Origin: Flavobacteriaceae bacterium
GTDB lineage: Bacteria > Bacteroidota > Bacteroidia > Flavobacteriales > Flavobacteriaceae
Direction of reading: 5' to 3'
Assembly: GCA_021647405.1 (NCBI GenBank)
Contig: JAKIUU010000003.1
Location: forward strand, 85,229-149,228
Length of the DNA: 64,000 nucleotides
Shown here: positions 8,631 through 17,616 of the stretch, piece after piece
Numbering within the stretch: position 1 is the first letter of the stretch
How the letters are laid out: every line of letters begins with the position of its first letter
The notes under the pieces: generated by a model
Databases searched by the model: none
What the model saw: the letters and a program-made list of their open reading frames with translations, nothing else
What the model was told of the DNA's origin: nothing
Made by a program: the position numbers and the translations under genes

Positions 8631-9824
8631 CTATTTCTCCATCTTTTTATAAACACTAAACAACAACACCCCAGCCACAACCATCAGAGCGGCCATAACA
8701 TACCAGGTGGCGCTAAAACCATATTTATCGGTTATATGAAGCCCAATGTTGGGGCCTAAAATATGGGCAAAACTAAACGACATACTGTACAAAGCCATAT
8801 AAGCGCCTTGCTTACCGCGTTTAGAGCGGTTCATGGCATAGGTGTTAGAAAACGGAAAAGCCAACATCTCGCCAAGTGTCATAAACAGCATCCCCAAAAT
8901 GGCCACACCCACCCAAAGAGAAATATTTAAAACCAAAAAACTTAACGCCAACAGTGCCATCCCTTGTAGCATCGCATTTATGGCCTTGCTTTTTTTACGT
9001 TCATACAAACCCACCAAAGGCATTTCGAAAAGGAAAATTAGCATGCCATTCATGGCCATAAGCCAACCTATATGTTGTTCATCTAAACCCAAGACTTTGT
9101 TGTAAAACAGCGGAATAGTGGCAAAATATTGTAAAAAAGCAAAGCCAATTAAAAACATACTCGCTATAAAAATAAGATATGGGCCATCTGTATAAGGTAA
9201 TTTAGTCGCTTTAATTTCTGACTCTGATTCAGTCTTTAGAACTGCTTTTTTAGGCCGCAACAAGCGTATCATCAAAACAGAAGCTGCAATACAGGTAAAA
9301 CCATCAACCCAAAACAATCCGGCATAACTGACATTGGCTATGAGAAATCCGCCTAGAGCCGGTCCTAAAGAAAAACCAAGATTTATTGCCAAGCGAATTA
9401 AAGTAATAGAACGCGTTTGATTTTCGGGTTTGCTATAGGCATTTACAGCCACATAAATAGCTGGACGAAAACCGTCGGCTACCAACGTCAACATAAAAAC
9501 ACCGCCACATAAAAACCAAAAGCTGTGTAAAAATTGCAAGCTTAAAAGCACAATACCCGCCGCAAACAAACTGACTACCATAACTTTGTAATAACCAATA
9601 ATATCAGTCAATTTACCGCCCAACCAAACCCCCACAACAGAGCCTAAACCAAAGCTGGTCATAACCCAACCCACTTGTCCCATGCTGTAGCCCATATATT
9701 TGGTAAGGTACAGAGACAAGAAAGGTATCACCATAGCGCCAGCCCTGTTTATCAAGGTTATGAGGGCCAAATACCAAACTTCTTTCGAGATCCCTTTATA
9801 AGGCTGTACCAATTTTTTAAGCAT
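8631..9824 (-). CDS. MFS transporter (drug/exporter-like)
   Basis: About 397 residues with twelve predicted membrane segments in two six-helix halves separated by a cytosolic loop near residues 195-215. The motif between helices 2 and 3 (GVWLGGKLTDIIGYYKVMV) is the MFS motif A. It is probably a proton-coupled exporter of small molecules; the substrate is unknown. A TTG lies two codons upstream, but the ATG at 9824 is preferred. A -7-like TACATTTG (reverse strand, 9835-9828) lies so close that the message would be nearly leaderless, so that box may be fortuitous. Confidence 0.85.
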   Translation of the reverse strand: MLKKLVQPYKGISKEVWYLALITLINRAGAMVIPFLSLYLTKYMGYSMGQVGWVMTSFGLGSVVGVWLGGKLTDIIGYYKVMVVSLFAAGIVLLSLQFLHSFWFLCGGVFMLTLVADGFRPAIYVAVNAYSKPENQTRSITLIRLAINLGFSLGPALGGFLIANVSYAGLFWVDGFTCIAASVLMIRLLRPKKAVLKTESESEIKATKLPYTDGPYLIFIASMFLIGFAFLQYFATIPLFYNKVLGLDEQHIGWLMAMNGMLIFLFEMPLVGLYERKKSKAINAMLQGMALLALSFLVLNISLWVGVAILGMLFMTLGEMLAFPFSNTYAMNRSKRGKQGAYMALYSMSFSFAHILGPNIGLHITDKYGFSATWYVMAALMVVAGVLLFSVYKKMEK

Positions 9825-9928
9825 GCGCAAATGTAATTCTATTCTTATTTTATGCTACAGTTTTAAAATCAAATTTATTTATAATTGTATAAGAAATGGT
9901 ATCTTTAACCCATTAAATAAGACGTCTT

Positions 9929-10549
9929 ATGAAAAGGTTGGCACTACTTGGAATATTGTTTTTAATAATATCAAGCTGCTCTAAATCAGGTAAAAAACAA
10001 AGCTACGAAGCGCAAATTAAAGAGTTTCAATACAGGCTGAATGTTGAGTATTCTGATAAAAAAACATCGCCCTTAACAGATGAAGACTTTAAAACTTTTA
10101 AATCTTTAGACTATTTTCCGATTGACCCTACGTATAAAATAACAGCTTCTTTAATTTATGTTTACGATGCGCCTCTTTTTAAAATGCAAACAACTACCAA
10201 CCGGTTACCTCTTTACAAAACCTATGCGCTGGCCAAATTTACATTAAAAGGCAAAGAATTTGAGATTCCTATTTATCAAAGTCAGGAACTCATATTAGAC
10301 CCGAAGTACACTGATTATTTATTTTTACCATTTAAAGACTTAACCAACGGAAAAGAAAGTTACGCTGGTGGGCGATTTTTAGACTTAGAATTGCCTAAAA
10401 AAGGCGACACAACTATGGTTATTGATTTTAATTTGGCTTACAACCCGTACTGCGCCTATAATCATAAATATTCGTGCCCCATTCCGCCCGATGCCAACAT
10501 TTTAGATATCGCCATCCCTGTAGGTGTAAAAGCTTACGGAAAGCATTGA
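9929..10549 (+). CDS. DUF1684-family lipoprotein
   Basis: 206 residues. The lipobox SSCS gives Cys17 after a short hydrophobic signal, so it is probably an envelope lipoprotein. The rest matches the DUF1684 pattern: SPL..EDF..F..LDYFPID near 45-65, FLPFKDLTNGKESYAGGRF near 128-146, and a C-terminal FNLAYNPYCAYN....CPIPP...L.I.I..G motif. The two Cys around YCAYNHKYSC could bind metal or form a disulfide. No function is established for the family. The gene is divergent from the MFS gene, and AAGACGTCTT, a perfect 10-bp palindrome, lies immediately before the ATG. Confidence 0.8.
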   Translation: MKRLALLGILFLIISSCSKSGKKQSYEAQIKEFQYRLNVEYSDKKTSPLTDEDFKTFKSLDYFPIDPTYKITASLIYVYDAPLFKMQTTTNRLPLYKTYALAKFTLKGKEFEIPIYQSQELILDPKYTDYLFLPFKDLTNGKESYAGGRFLDLELPKKGDTTMVIDFNLAYNPYCAYNHKYSCPIPPDANILDIAIPVGVKAYGKH

Positions 10550-10587
10550 TGATATAGCGTTAGAAAATTGCGCCAAACAATGTTAAC

Positions 10588-12012
10588 CTAATCTTCTTTT
10601 TTATACAGGCTTATAAAAATCTTAGCTTCGCTGTATTTTTTTACAAGTTTCCAATGGCTGTTTTTTGAATAGAGGGTATCTATAACTTTATCGCTTACAT
10701 TAAAGGCATTAGAGTATAAAATATAGCCGTCTTTAAAGACAACACCTTTGTAAACATCGTTTTTATCTTCTTCGATATGAGACAGGTATCTAGAGTACTT
10801 ATTGGGAAAGAAAGTAGCAATCTCTTTTTTATCAAAATTATTCTCCTTGATAAAAGAATTCATTTTTTCGGACACCGTAAAATACTTCCAATGCAATGTT
10901 GTGGCATCCCAACCTTGACTTATTTTTAGTGGGTAAATCCAAAAATGGCCGCTCAGCAACACAACAAATACAAAGGTTATTCCGAAAAAAGAGAACTTGG
11001 TGTAATTCTTAATCCAATATACTGTTAATACAAGTGTCGGTATAATTATCGGCAATAAATACCTGTGTCCAAAAGGGTTCTGGTAGATTACAATTATCGG
11101 AAAAAGAACTATAAATTGGGTAATAATAATGAGAAAAAGTGTTTTTAAAGTCTTGTCTTGAAATTTACGAAGGCTAATTGTTTTAAATAAAAAGAATACG
11201 AAAAAGAGATAAATACCAAGCCTTCCAAAATCTATTAAACGCCATATAAACACACCTGTATTTCTTATTATCTGATAAAAAGAAGCATATTTTGCAGAGG
11301 TTCCCCAGTTGTTAGACACTGTATTATGAATTACCCAGCCTTTATTTATTTTGAATAACAACAAAAACAGGAATAGAGAAACAATCCCTGGGATGAATTT
11401 TAAATAATCTTTAGCCCTTATCTTTTTATTTAAACCGTAATAATTAAATAAGATGTTAAATATTAACAATCCGCCCGCCATAATAGAGGCTCTTAAGCTA
11501 ATTAACATTAAAATTACATAACAAAAGGCAAATGCGCTGTGCTTATTTTTCAGAATTAAATTCACACATAAGAAAAAGAAAAATAACTGAATAATATCAA
11601 ATGTTATTAAAGAAAGTTGCGATAAAAAAGTGGGATCTAAAATAACAACCAACATTATTAACAATACCGTTAAATTACCTTTTATGTTTATGTTTTTTAG
11701 AAATTTACGCAGTTGTAGTAGAAGCCCAAAAACAAATGGGAGCATCCCCAAATGACATACCATTAACGACCTTCCAAAAATTTTCCAAAGAGAGGCAAAA
11801 TACATCCCCACAAAAGTAGGATGCCCTGTGGCAATAGTATCTGGGAGATAAAAAAAATTAAAATTTGTTTCAAAATACCAATTGGCGGGAACAGACAGTT
11901 GAATTATATTGTCCCAATAAAAAGGATTATTGCGTGTACTAAATACTAGAATTATAGAAAAAATCAATAAAAGCATATTAAATACAAAACTAGAATTCAG
12001 GTGTTTTTTCAT
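10588..12012 (-). CDS. Multi-spanning membrane protein, GT-C glycosyltransferase-like
   Basis: 474 residues with about ten hydrophobic segments and a soluble C-terminal stretch of about 100 residues. The first loop after helix 1 holds NPFYWDN, an acidic residue in the place where GT-C (ArnT/PMT-type) enzymes carry their catalytic Asp, and a loop with PDTIATGHPTFVG follows. This suggests a lipid-linked sugar transferase, but the identity is weak and no acceptor can be proposed. Codon use is AT-rich with many Phe/Ile/Lys, unlike the flanking genes, so recent acquisition is possible. It stands alone between a convergent DUF1684 gene and the crcB operon. Confidence 0.6.
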   Translation of the reverse strand: MKKHLNSSFVFNMLLLIFSIILVFSTRNNPFYWDNIIQLSVPANWYFETNFNFFYLPDTIATGHPTFVGMYFASLWKIFGRSLMVCHLGMLPFVFGLLLQLRKFLKNINIKGNLTVLLIMLVVILDPTFLSQLSLITFDIIQLFFFFLCVNLILKNKHSAFAFCYVILMLISLRASIMAGGLLIFNILFNYYGLNKKIRAKDYLKFIPGIVSLFLFLLLFKINKGWVIHNTVSNNWGTSAKYASFYQIIRNTGVFIWRLIDFGRLGIYLFFVFFLFKTISLRKFQDKTLKTLFLIIITQFIVLFPIIVIYQNPFGHRYLLPIIIPTLVLTVYWIKNYTKFSFFGITFVFVVLLSGHFWIYPLKISQGWDATTLHWKYFTVSEKMNSFIKENNFDKKEIATFFPNKYSRYLSHIEEDKNDVYKGVVFKDGYILYSNAFNVSDKVIDTLYSKNSHWKLVKKYSEAKIFISLYKKED

Positions 12013-12130
12013 TGATTATTGTGTTTGTCGTTTTTCTAATTAATTCAAAAATGACTTTAAAAAGTTTGTTTGTAACACTGTGATTTAATTGAATTTATAA
12101 CTGTTGGCAATGTATACTTGTTGTAAAGAT

Positions 12131-12535
12131 TCATCTGTAATTAATTTTCTTTATTACGCTTAATACTTTATCTGCCAAATCCTCTTTGCTGTCATATTCA
12201 ATAATAGATTCCGAACAACCAGCTGTGGTGGTTGAATATTCCGCTCCTTTTTGACGCACATAAATAATTGGCTTTTTGGTGGCGAAAGCATAGCCCATTT
12301 CAATACCTACCCCAATAGATTTATGGGTGAGTTCTGCAATCAAAAAATCGGAAGCCTCAATTTCGGCAAAAGCCCCTGTCATCATTTCTTTTTCTTGATG
12401 CGGTTCAAAATGATATTTATCTACAAAAACTAAAATTTCTATATCTATATTGGTTAATTGGTTTACCAAATAATCTATTGTAGTTGTAAATTTACTTTTA
12501 TCAGCAAAACTTATGGCAAAGTAGCCTTTTTTCAT
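12131..12535 (-). CDS. Nucleoside 2-deoxyribosyltransferase-like protein
   Basis: 134 residues with a flavodoxin-like fold pattern: GYFAISF at the N-terminus, ASDFLIAELTHKSIGVGIEMGYAFATKKPIIYV in the middle. The E-(x)-SIGVGIEMGYA segment resembles the Glu-containing catalytic region of 2-deoxyribosyltransferase and DNA/nucleotide-hydrolase relatives. The family cleaves or exchanges the N-glycosidic bond of (deoxy)nucleosides, but this small member could also be a signalling or sensor relative. It is the last gene of the leftward operon after DUF190 (9-bp gap). Confidence 0.6.
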   Translation of the reverse strand: MKKGYFAISFADKSKFTTTIDYLVNQLTNIDIEILVFVDKYHFEPHQEKEMMTGAFAEIEASDFLIAELTHKSIGVGIEMGYAFATKKPIIYVRQKGAEYSTTTAGCSESIIEYDSKEDLADKVLSVIKKINYR

Positions 12536-12544
12536 TGTTCAAGA

Positions 12545-12892
12545 TTATTTCATGGAACGATAACGAATAATCTCTGCTTTTTCTAGCGTAATCAAACCAC
12601 CCGAATTAGCATCTTCGAACATTTGTTCTACAATTTTTACAAAAGAGCGGATTTTATCTTCTAAATCAACAATTTCAACTACAAGCGGTAAATCTTCTGA
12701 AATAGTAAATAATTTGGCGGTACTAATTTTAGAATTGGCACCAAAACCCATAATACCTCTGGTGACAGTTGCACCTGATAATCCTTGTTTTTTCGCAGAG
12801 TAAACCAAGGCTTCATACAAGGGAACACTACCTAATTTATCAGACTCGCCAATAAAAATACGCAGTAATTTTGCTTTAGGATTATTTTCCAT
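12545..12892 (-). CDS. DUF190 family protein
   Basis: 115 residues with the DUF190 signature: LLRIFIGESDK at the start, LYEALV..A...GLSGATVTRGIMGFG in the middle, and VVEIVD at the fourth strand. The fold is PII/ferredoxin-like. DUF190 genes are very often coupled with crcB fluoride channel genes, as here (2-bp gap), so a role in fluoride handling or its regulation is inferred. No effector site can be assigned. Confidence 0.85.
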   Translation of the reverse strand: MENNPKAKLLRIFIGESDKLGSVPLYEALVYSAKKQGLSGATVTRGIMGFGANSKISTAKLFTISEDLPLVVEIVDLEDKIRSFVKIVEQMFEDANSGGLITLEKAEIIRYRSMK

Positions 12893-12894
12893 GA

Positions 12895-13266
12895 TTATAT
12901 CAATTTTAAAAGAGTCATACCCAAATATACAGCTAATAATCCGACAAGGATACTTGCTGCAACGTAAAGTAGTCCGTAAAGAATTTGTCCATCACGTAAA
13001 AGTTGCATGGTTTCTAACGAAAAAGCCGAAAAAGTGGTAAAACCGCCACAAATGCCTGTGGCTAAAAACAAGCGCCATTCTGGCGATAGATTAAACTTTT
13101 CGCTCATGCCAAAAACAATGCCAATAACAAAACAACCAATTATGTTTACAGTTAAAGTGCCAAAAGGAAAAGCAGATAAAAATTTAGACTGCACCATTTG
13201 TGCTATTAAATAGCGTAAAGTACCGCCTATAAAACTTCCTAATCCAACTAAAGCAACTATTCTCAT
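12895..13266 (-). CDS. crcB: Fluoride channel CrcB/FluC
   Basis: 123 residues and four membrane helices, the normal size for a Fluc subunit that works as an antiparallel homodimer to export fluoride. The conserved G.GSFIGGTLRY N-terminus, TLTVNIIGCFVIG helix and GICGGFTTFSAFSLE segment with the fluoride-track Phe residues and the TFS sodium-site motif are all visible. It lies in an operon between DoxX and DUF190 with 2-bp gaps on both sides. No fluoride riboswitch was recognised in front of the operon. Confidence 0.95.
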   Translation of the reverse strand: MRIVALVGLGSFIGGTLRYLIAQMVQSKFLSAFPFGTLTVNIIGCFVIGIVFGMSEKFNLSPEWRLFLATGICGGFTTFSAFSLETMQLLRDGQILYGLLYVAASILVGLLAVYLGMTLLKLI

Positions 13267-13268
13267 TT

Positions 13269-14366
13269 TTAAAATTTAATTTTTGAAACACTGCGCCAAT
13301 TCCACTTACCCACTACAGTTCCTTTACTGAGTTTTATAATTCCCGGATTGGCACGTATCATTGTTTTAAGTGTTGTCTCATCACAAAAAAGCAAATCGAA
13401 ATTTAAATTATAAGTGGTTTTAAGCTTGAGATAATTTTTGTTGGTAGAAGCCGACATGGCATAAACTTTATAGCCCTCCTTCAAGGCTTTATCGGTTAAG
13501 GTTTTAACCGTTTCTAAGCCTTTAGTAGTTGTTAGGTCGAGATTGTACATTACAACCAGCAATAATTTTGATTCTTGTAGCAATTGCGCGGTTAAATCGC
13601 TGCCATCTAATTCCATTGTAAAATCGTGAATGGGTGGTTTGTAACCTTCTTGAACAACTTCTGTTTTACGATCTACAAAAGTAGCACCTTTAATTTGCCA
13701 TGGCTTTTCATCAGTAGTAAATTGTTTGTCTTCGCCATTTACTTTGTATGTCCATGTATCTTTATAAATGGCCTTGGGTGCACCCTCTGGTACAAGCATG
13801 CCTTCACTGATATTTTTACCGATGGCATAAGGTCTAAAATCTATAATTGGTAAATAATTGAGTACGTAAAAAACAATTCCTAAGGCGCTTAATAAACTGA
13901 TAAATGTGATGCGTTTTGCCAACTTAAAACTGAATAGTGGTTTTATGTTTTTATGATTGTAAACCAACAGAGCAATCAACACAATTAATGCGATATTTTT
14001 ATAAAACGTTTCCCAAGAAGTGAGCGTGATGGCATCGCCAAAACAGCCACAGTCGGTTACTTTGTCATAAAAGGCTGAGTACCAAGTTAGAAACAAGAAA
14101 ACACTTATCAAAGCCAACAAACTATAACTTGTAAATTTAGATTTATAACCTACCAATATCATCACACCTAGCATTAATTCTGCGGTGATTAAAAGGATCG
14201 AAAACTGCAGTGCAAAAGGTTCTAAAAAAGGCAAATTAAGAACGTCAACCCCAAAATATTCTTGAAATTTATACATTGACCCTATCGGATCTACCAACTT
14301 AACAAATCCTGAAAACACAAAGGTTATGCCTACTAGAAATCGGAAAATTTGAGTTGTGATATTCAT
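13269..14366 (-). CDS. BT_3928-type DoxX membrane protein with thioredoxin-like C-terminus
   Basis: 365 residues. Four to five membrane helices at about 1-185 hold the DoxX pattern (F.RFLVGI.FVFSGFVKL.DP.G) and a CGCFGDA motif near residues 107-113, as in MauE/DoxX proteins that act in redox or disulfide transfer. Residues about 245-365 are soluble with a thioredoxin-like strand-helix order but no visible CxxC. In Bacteroidota this gene usually lies after a DUF1599 gene and before tpiA. Here the DUF1599 neighbour is present but broken, and tpiA is replaced by crcB. Confidence 0.85.
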   Translation of the reverse strand: MNITTQIFRFLVGITFVFSGFVKLVDPIGSMYKFQEYFGVDVLNLPFLEPFALQFSILLITAELMLGVMILVGYKSKFTSYSLLALISVFLFLTWYSAFYDKVTDCGCFGDAITLTSWETFYKNIALIVLIALLVYNHKNIKPLFSFKLAKRITFISLLSALGIVFYVLNYLPIIDFRPYAIGKNISEGMLVPEGAPKAIYKDTWTYKVNGEDKQFTTDEKPWQIKGATFVDRKTEVVQEGYKPPIHDFTMELDGSDLTAQLLQESKLLLVVMYNLDLTTTKGLETVKTLTDKALKEGYKVYAMSASTNKNYLKLKTTYNLNFDLLFCDETTLKTMIRANPGIIKLSKGTVVGKWNWRSVSKIKF

Positions 14367-14377
14367 AGTTTATATTA

Positions 14378-14599
14378 TTAATTTATGTCTTGATAATTGG
14401 CATCAATACCTTCAGAAGCAATCGTTTTACCTTCGATATTTTCTATTTGTTTGGCACGTAATAATTTCTGAATGATTAAATCGGTTAACGAACTGATGCG
14501 CATATCATGCCACACACAACCGTAATCTTTCATTTTCTTAACAAATAATCCCTTACATTTGTCATTTACAGCAGCGCATTGTTTTGAAGTCTTTTGCAT
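14378..14599 (-). pseudogene. Shortened DUF1599 gene (internal deletion and early stop)
   Basis: 73 residues against about 180 for the family. DUF1599 proteins carry two similar halves. The first 27 residues here (MQKTSKQ...LFVKKMKDYG) look like the start of the first half. From DYG onward the sequence (RISSLTDLIIQKLLRAKQIEN, EGIDANYQD) looks like the second half. This fits a deletion between the two 'DYG.AWR..R' segments. The frame then ends in two TAA codons right after YQDIN, where the family usually continues. It may be non-functional but still heads the operon, with a good -7 box at 14641-14634. The comparison rests on recalled family sequence. Confidence 0.65.
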
Positions 14600-14633
14600 A
14601 AAACTTTTTAAATTTTTATATGAATTTTCGAAA

Positions 14634-14641
14634 CAAATTTA
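14634..14641 (-). promoter_or_regulatory. -7 box for the DUF1599-DoxX-crcB operon
   Basis: The reverse strand reads TAAATTTG, 34 bases upstream of the ATG at 14599. It presumably drives the five-gene leftward operon. Confidence 0.5.
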
Positions 14642-14721
14642 ACAATATTTATTAAGCTTGCTATTTTAAAAAACAAGTTTATACAGGGCTGTAAAAATTG
14701 ACTCTCTAAAAGTAATTTTTT

Positions 14722-15306
14722 ATGAAAAGTATTGCTGTCTTTTGTGGCTCGAGTATCGGTTTTAATTCGATTTATAAAACAGAGGCCCTAAAAGTTGGCC
14801 ATTATTTTGCACAACACAATATCGGTTTGGTTTATGGCGGTGGAAAAATTGGTATGATGGGGATTTTGGCAGATGCCTTACTCGAAAAAAAAGGCCATGT
14901 AACAGGTGTAATTCCCGGATTGTTACGCCATGAAGAAGTAGAACACAGCAACATCAGTAAAATGATTGTTACCAAAACAATGAGCAAACGCAAAGTTAAA
15001 ATAAGTAAAATGGTTGATGGCTATATTGCTTTGGCAGGGGGTTTTGGCACACTTGACGAACTTTTTGAAGCCCTAACTTTAGGGCAATTGGGTATTGAAA
15101 ATAAACCTGTTGGTTTGTTAAATACCAATGGCTTTTTTGATGCCACACTCAAACAATTAGATGTTATGGTGGCCGAAGGTTTTTTAAAACAAATAAACCG
15201 AGAGATGCTTCAAGTTGCTGATACCATAGAAGATTTGATGACAAAAATGCAGGTTTATACAGCGCCAAAATTGGGTAAAATTGTCAATACCGTAGCTTCA
15301 AAATAG
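14722..15306 (+). CDS. LOG-family nucleotide phosphoribohydrolase
   Basis: 194 residues, normal length for the LOG (cytokinin-activating, 'Lonely guy') family, which hydrolyses nucleoside 5'-monophosphates to base and ribose phosphate. Motifs: VFCGSS at the N-terminus, VYGGGKIGMMG near 43-53, and the catalytic segment LAGGFGTLDELFE near 110-122. The usual Pro of PGGxGTxxE is Ala here; the catalytic Arg (SKRK region) and Glu are kept. The gene leads an operon with folP (7-bp gap). Confidence 0.9.
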   Translation: MKSIAVFCGSSIGFNSIYKTEALKVGHYFAQHNIGLVYGGGKIGMMGILADALLEKKGHVTGVIPGLLRHEEVEHSNISKMIVTKTMSKRKVKISKMVDGYIALAGGFGTLDELFEALTLGQLGIENKPVGLLNTNGFFDATLKQLDVMVAEGFLKQINREMLQVADTIEDLMTKMQVYTAPKLGKIVNTVASK

Positions 15307-15313
15307 TTTTATT

Positions 15314-16138
15314 ATGCACATCACTTGTAAAGGCACGCTTATTGACCTTTCTTCACCAAAAATAATGGGTATTTTAAATATTACCCCCGATTCTTTTTAC
15401 GATGGTGGCAAATACACCTCAGATACTACTATTTTAAAACAAGTGGAAAAGATGCTGACAAAGGGCGCCACTTTTATAGATGTTGGCGCTTATTCATCAC
15501 GACCAAAGGCACAACATATTACAGAAGATGAAGAATTGCTGAGAAGTAGCCATGCCATTGAATTGATAATTTCAGCATTTCCCAAAATTTTTCTTTCGGT
15601 TGACACTTTTAGAAGTAAAGTTGCCAAACAAGCTCTATTGGCTGGCGCCTGTATGGTAAACGATATTTCTGGGGGTAGTTTAGATAAAAATATGTTTGAA
15701 ATAGTTGCCAAAAACAATGTGCCTTATATTTTGATGCACATGTTAGGCACGCCCCAAAACATGCAAGACAATCCACAGTACGATAACATTATATTTGATA
15801 TCCGTCATTATTTTTCCGAAAAAATAACCCAATTGCGCAGTCTTGGTGTAAACGATATTATTTTAGATGTTGGATTTGGATTTGGTAAAAATCTTGAGCA
15901 CAACTATACGCTCCTTAAAAACTTAAATCTCTTTACGTGTTTTGACCTCCCTGTTTTGGCAGGTATTTCGCGTAAGTCTATGTTGTATAATGTTTTGAAA
16001 ACAACGGCAAAAAAATCTTTAAACGCAACAACCATTGCCAATACCATTGCCCTGCAAAATGGGGCTGCTATTTTGCGTGTTCACGATGTTAAAGAAGCGC
16101 AGGAAACAGTGCAGATTTTTAACCAACTAAATAATTAA
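15314..16138 (+). CDS. folP: Dihydropteroate synthase
   Basis: 274 residues. It condenses 6-hydroxymethyl-7,8-dihydropterin diphosphate with p-aminobenzoate in folate synthesis. The TIM-barrel motifs are all present: MGILNITPDSFYDGG near 16-30, DVGAYSSRP near 56-64, VDTFRSKVA, VNDISGG, ILMHM, ILDVGFGFGK and AGISRKSM. It sits in a rightward operon with the LOG gene before it and a lipoprotein and cdaA after it; folP-cdaA linkage is common in Bacteroidota. Confidence 0.96.
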   Translation: MHITCKGTLIDLSSPKIMGILNITPDSFYDGGKYTSDTTILKQVEKMLTKGATFIDVGAYSSRPKAQHITEDEELLRSSHAIELIISAFPKIFLSVDTFRSKVAKQALLAGACMVNDISGGSLDKNMFEIVAKNNVPYILMHMLGTPQNMQDNPQYDNIIFDIRHYFSEKITQLRSLGVNDIILDVGFGFGKNLEHNYTLLKNLNLFTCFDLPVLAGISRKSMLYNVLKTTAKKSLNATTIANTIALQNGAAILRVHDVKEAQETVQIFNQLNN

Positions 16139-16141
16139 AAT

Positions 16142-16774
16142 ATGAAATACATCCCTGTCATTTTTCTTTGTTTTATAATTTTAAGTTGCAATAAACAAAC
16201 GGTAAAGCTGCCTCAAATTCATACTGAAGCTGTTAACGAAGTGTACAACAATTCGCAAGTGTGGATTTTTTATTCGGTTACTAACAATGACACCCTTGCC
16301 GTATTAAATAAAAACAACAGCATTTCTACCACCCATTGGCTTTTTAATATTGACAAAAAATTACAACTCAAGCAATTGTACAAACCACTCTCTACCATGC
16401 TTGCCAAACGTCAAAAAAAATCGCCACACCATGTTGATGGCATGCGCAATTATTTCACTTTTGCTGATACCTTAGACAAACGCAATAAATTTTTACCTTT
16501 CAAAACAAAAACCATTGTGTATAAAGTGCCCAATGCTAAAGATACAAGTACACTAAATATTATTTTTTACCCAAAGTATTTTCAATTTAAAGACAGAACT
16601 TATAATTACCACCAACTAGATTCTGTTCTTCAAAATCAGCATAGTTGGCACAAAACACATTTTTTTTATCAAGACCAAATAAGCTATCCTGAGTATTTAA
16701 AAATAAAAGCATTAATTTATCATTTACCCTTTAACGACTCTTTGCTGCCCACAACTGATTTTTATTTTGAATAG
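16142..16774 (+). CDS. Lipoprotein of unknown function in the folP-cdaA operon
   Basis: 210 residues with a lipoprotein signal (lipobox LSCN, Cys16). The remainder is soluble, with strand-rich stretches (QVWIFYSVTNNDTLAVLNKNN; LNIIFYPKYFQFKDRTYNY). No family is recognised. It starts 3 bases after folP and ends about 50 bases before cdaA. The last two thirds are rich in Lys, His and aromatic residues. Confidence 0.65.
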   Translation: MKYIPVIFLCFIILSCNKQTVKLPQIHTEAVNEVYNNSQVWIFYSVTNNDTLAVLNKNNSISTTHWLFNIDKKLQLKQLYKPLSTMLAKRQKKSPHHVDGMRNYFTFADTLDKRNKFLPFKTKTIVYKVPNAKDTSTLNIIFYPKYFQFKDRTYNYHQLDSVLQNQHSWHKTHFFYQDQISYPEYLKIKALIYHLPFNDSLLPTTDFYFE

Positions 16775-16824
16775 CATCCCTTTAAAAAGCTTTATTTTAG
16801 TATTTTTACGTAAAATTATTACAA

Positions 16825-17601
16825 TTGGATTATTTAGACTTTGACTTTTTAGATTTTTTAGACATCTTATTGGTAGCCGTTTTGCTCTATTATGTTTATA
16901 AATTGGTAAAAGGAACCGTTGCCATCAATATCTTTTTAGGAATTGCCATTATATATCTTATCTGGAAATTAACAGAAGCTTTGCAAATGGAACTGCTAAG
17001 CGATATTTTGGGCAAGTTTATTGGGGGCGGTTTTATTGCTTTAATCATTGTCTTTCAACAAGAAATTAGAAAATTTTTGCTGATGCTGGGCTCCACCAAT
17101 TTTACCTCAAAAAAGAGTTTTATCCGCCAATTTAGTTTTCTAAAATCTGAAATTACCGAAATTATTAATGTCGATGCCATTTTAGAAGCTTGTAAAGAAA
17201 TGGGCGCTATTAAAACGGGTGCTTTAATTGTTATTAAACGCAATAACAGCCTCGATTTTATTAAAGATACAGGCGATTTAATGAATTTAGAAGTTAACAA
17301 ACCCATTTTAAAAAGTATTTTTTATAAAAATTCGCCCCTTCACGATGGCGCCATCATTATAGAAGACAATAAAATTGTGGCCACACGTGTTATTTTACCA
17401 ATATCAAAAGAAGCCAATATTCCTTTGCGTTTTGGTTTACGCCATAGGGCTGCTATAGGTATAACTGATAAAACAGACGCTTTGGCACTTGTGGTGTCAG
17501 AAGAAACAGGCGAAATTTCGTATATAAAAGATGGTGAGTTTGTGCTCTTTAAAAACCTTGACGAACTCAATGTTAAAATCCGTCAAGATTTATCCAATTA
17601 A
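16825..17601 (+). CDS. cdaA: Diadenylate cyclase CdaA
   Basis: 258 residues. Three N-terminal membrane helices (about 10-90) are followed by a DisA_N domain with the catalytic motifs DGA (near 172) and RHRAAIG (near 209). It makes cyclic di-AMP from two ATP at the inner membrane. The N-terminus MDYLDFDFLDFLDILLVA matches the Bacteroidota form. The start is a TTG; no in-frame ATG lies between it and the previous gene. It is the last gene of the folP operon. Confidence 0.93.
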   Translation: MDYLDFDFLDFLDILLVAVLLYYVYKLVKGTVAINIFLGIAIIYLIWKLTEALQMELLSDILGKFIGGGFIALIIVFQQEIRKFLLMLGSTNFTSKKSFIRQFSFLKSEITEIINVDAILEACKEMGAIKTGALIVIKRNNSLDFIKDTGDLMNLEVNKPILKSIFYKNSPLHDGAIIIEDNKIVATRVILPISKEANIPLRFGLRHRAAIGITDKTDALALVVSEETGEISYIKDGEFVLFKNLDELNVKIRQDLSN

Positions 17602-17616
17602 ATCGCCACCATAAAT

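Noticed and set aside
14600..14721. Fluoride riboswitch for crcB
   Set aside because: No GGCGATGG-type motif was seen, and crcB is third in an operon with short gaps.
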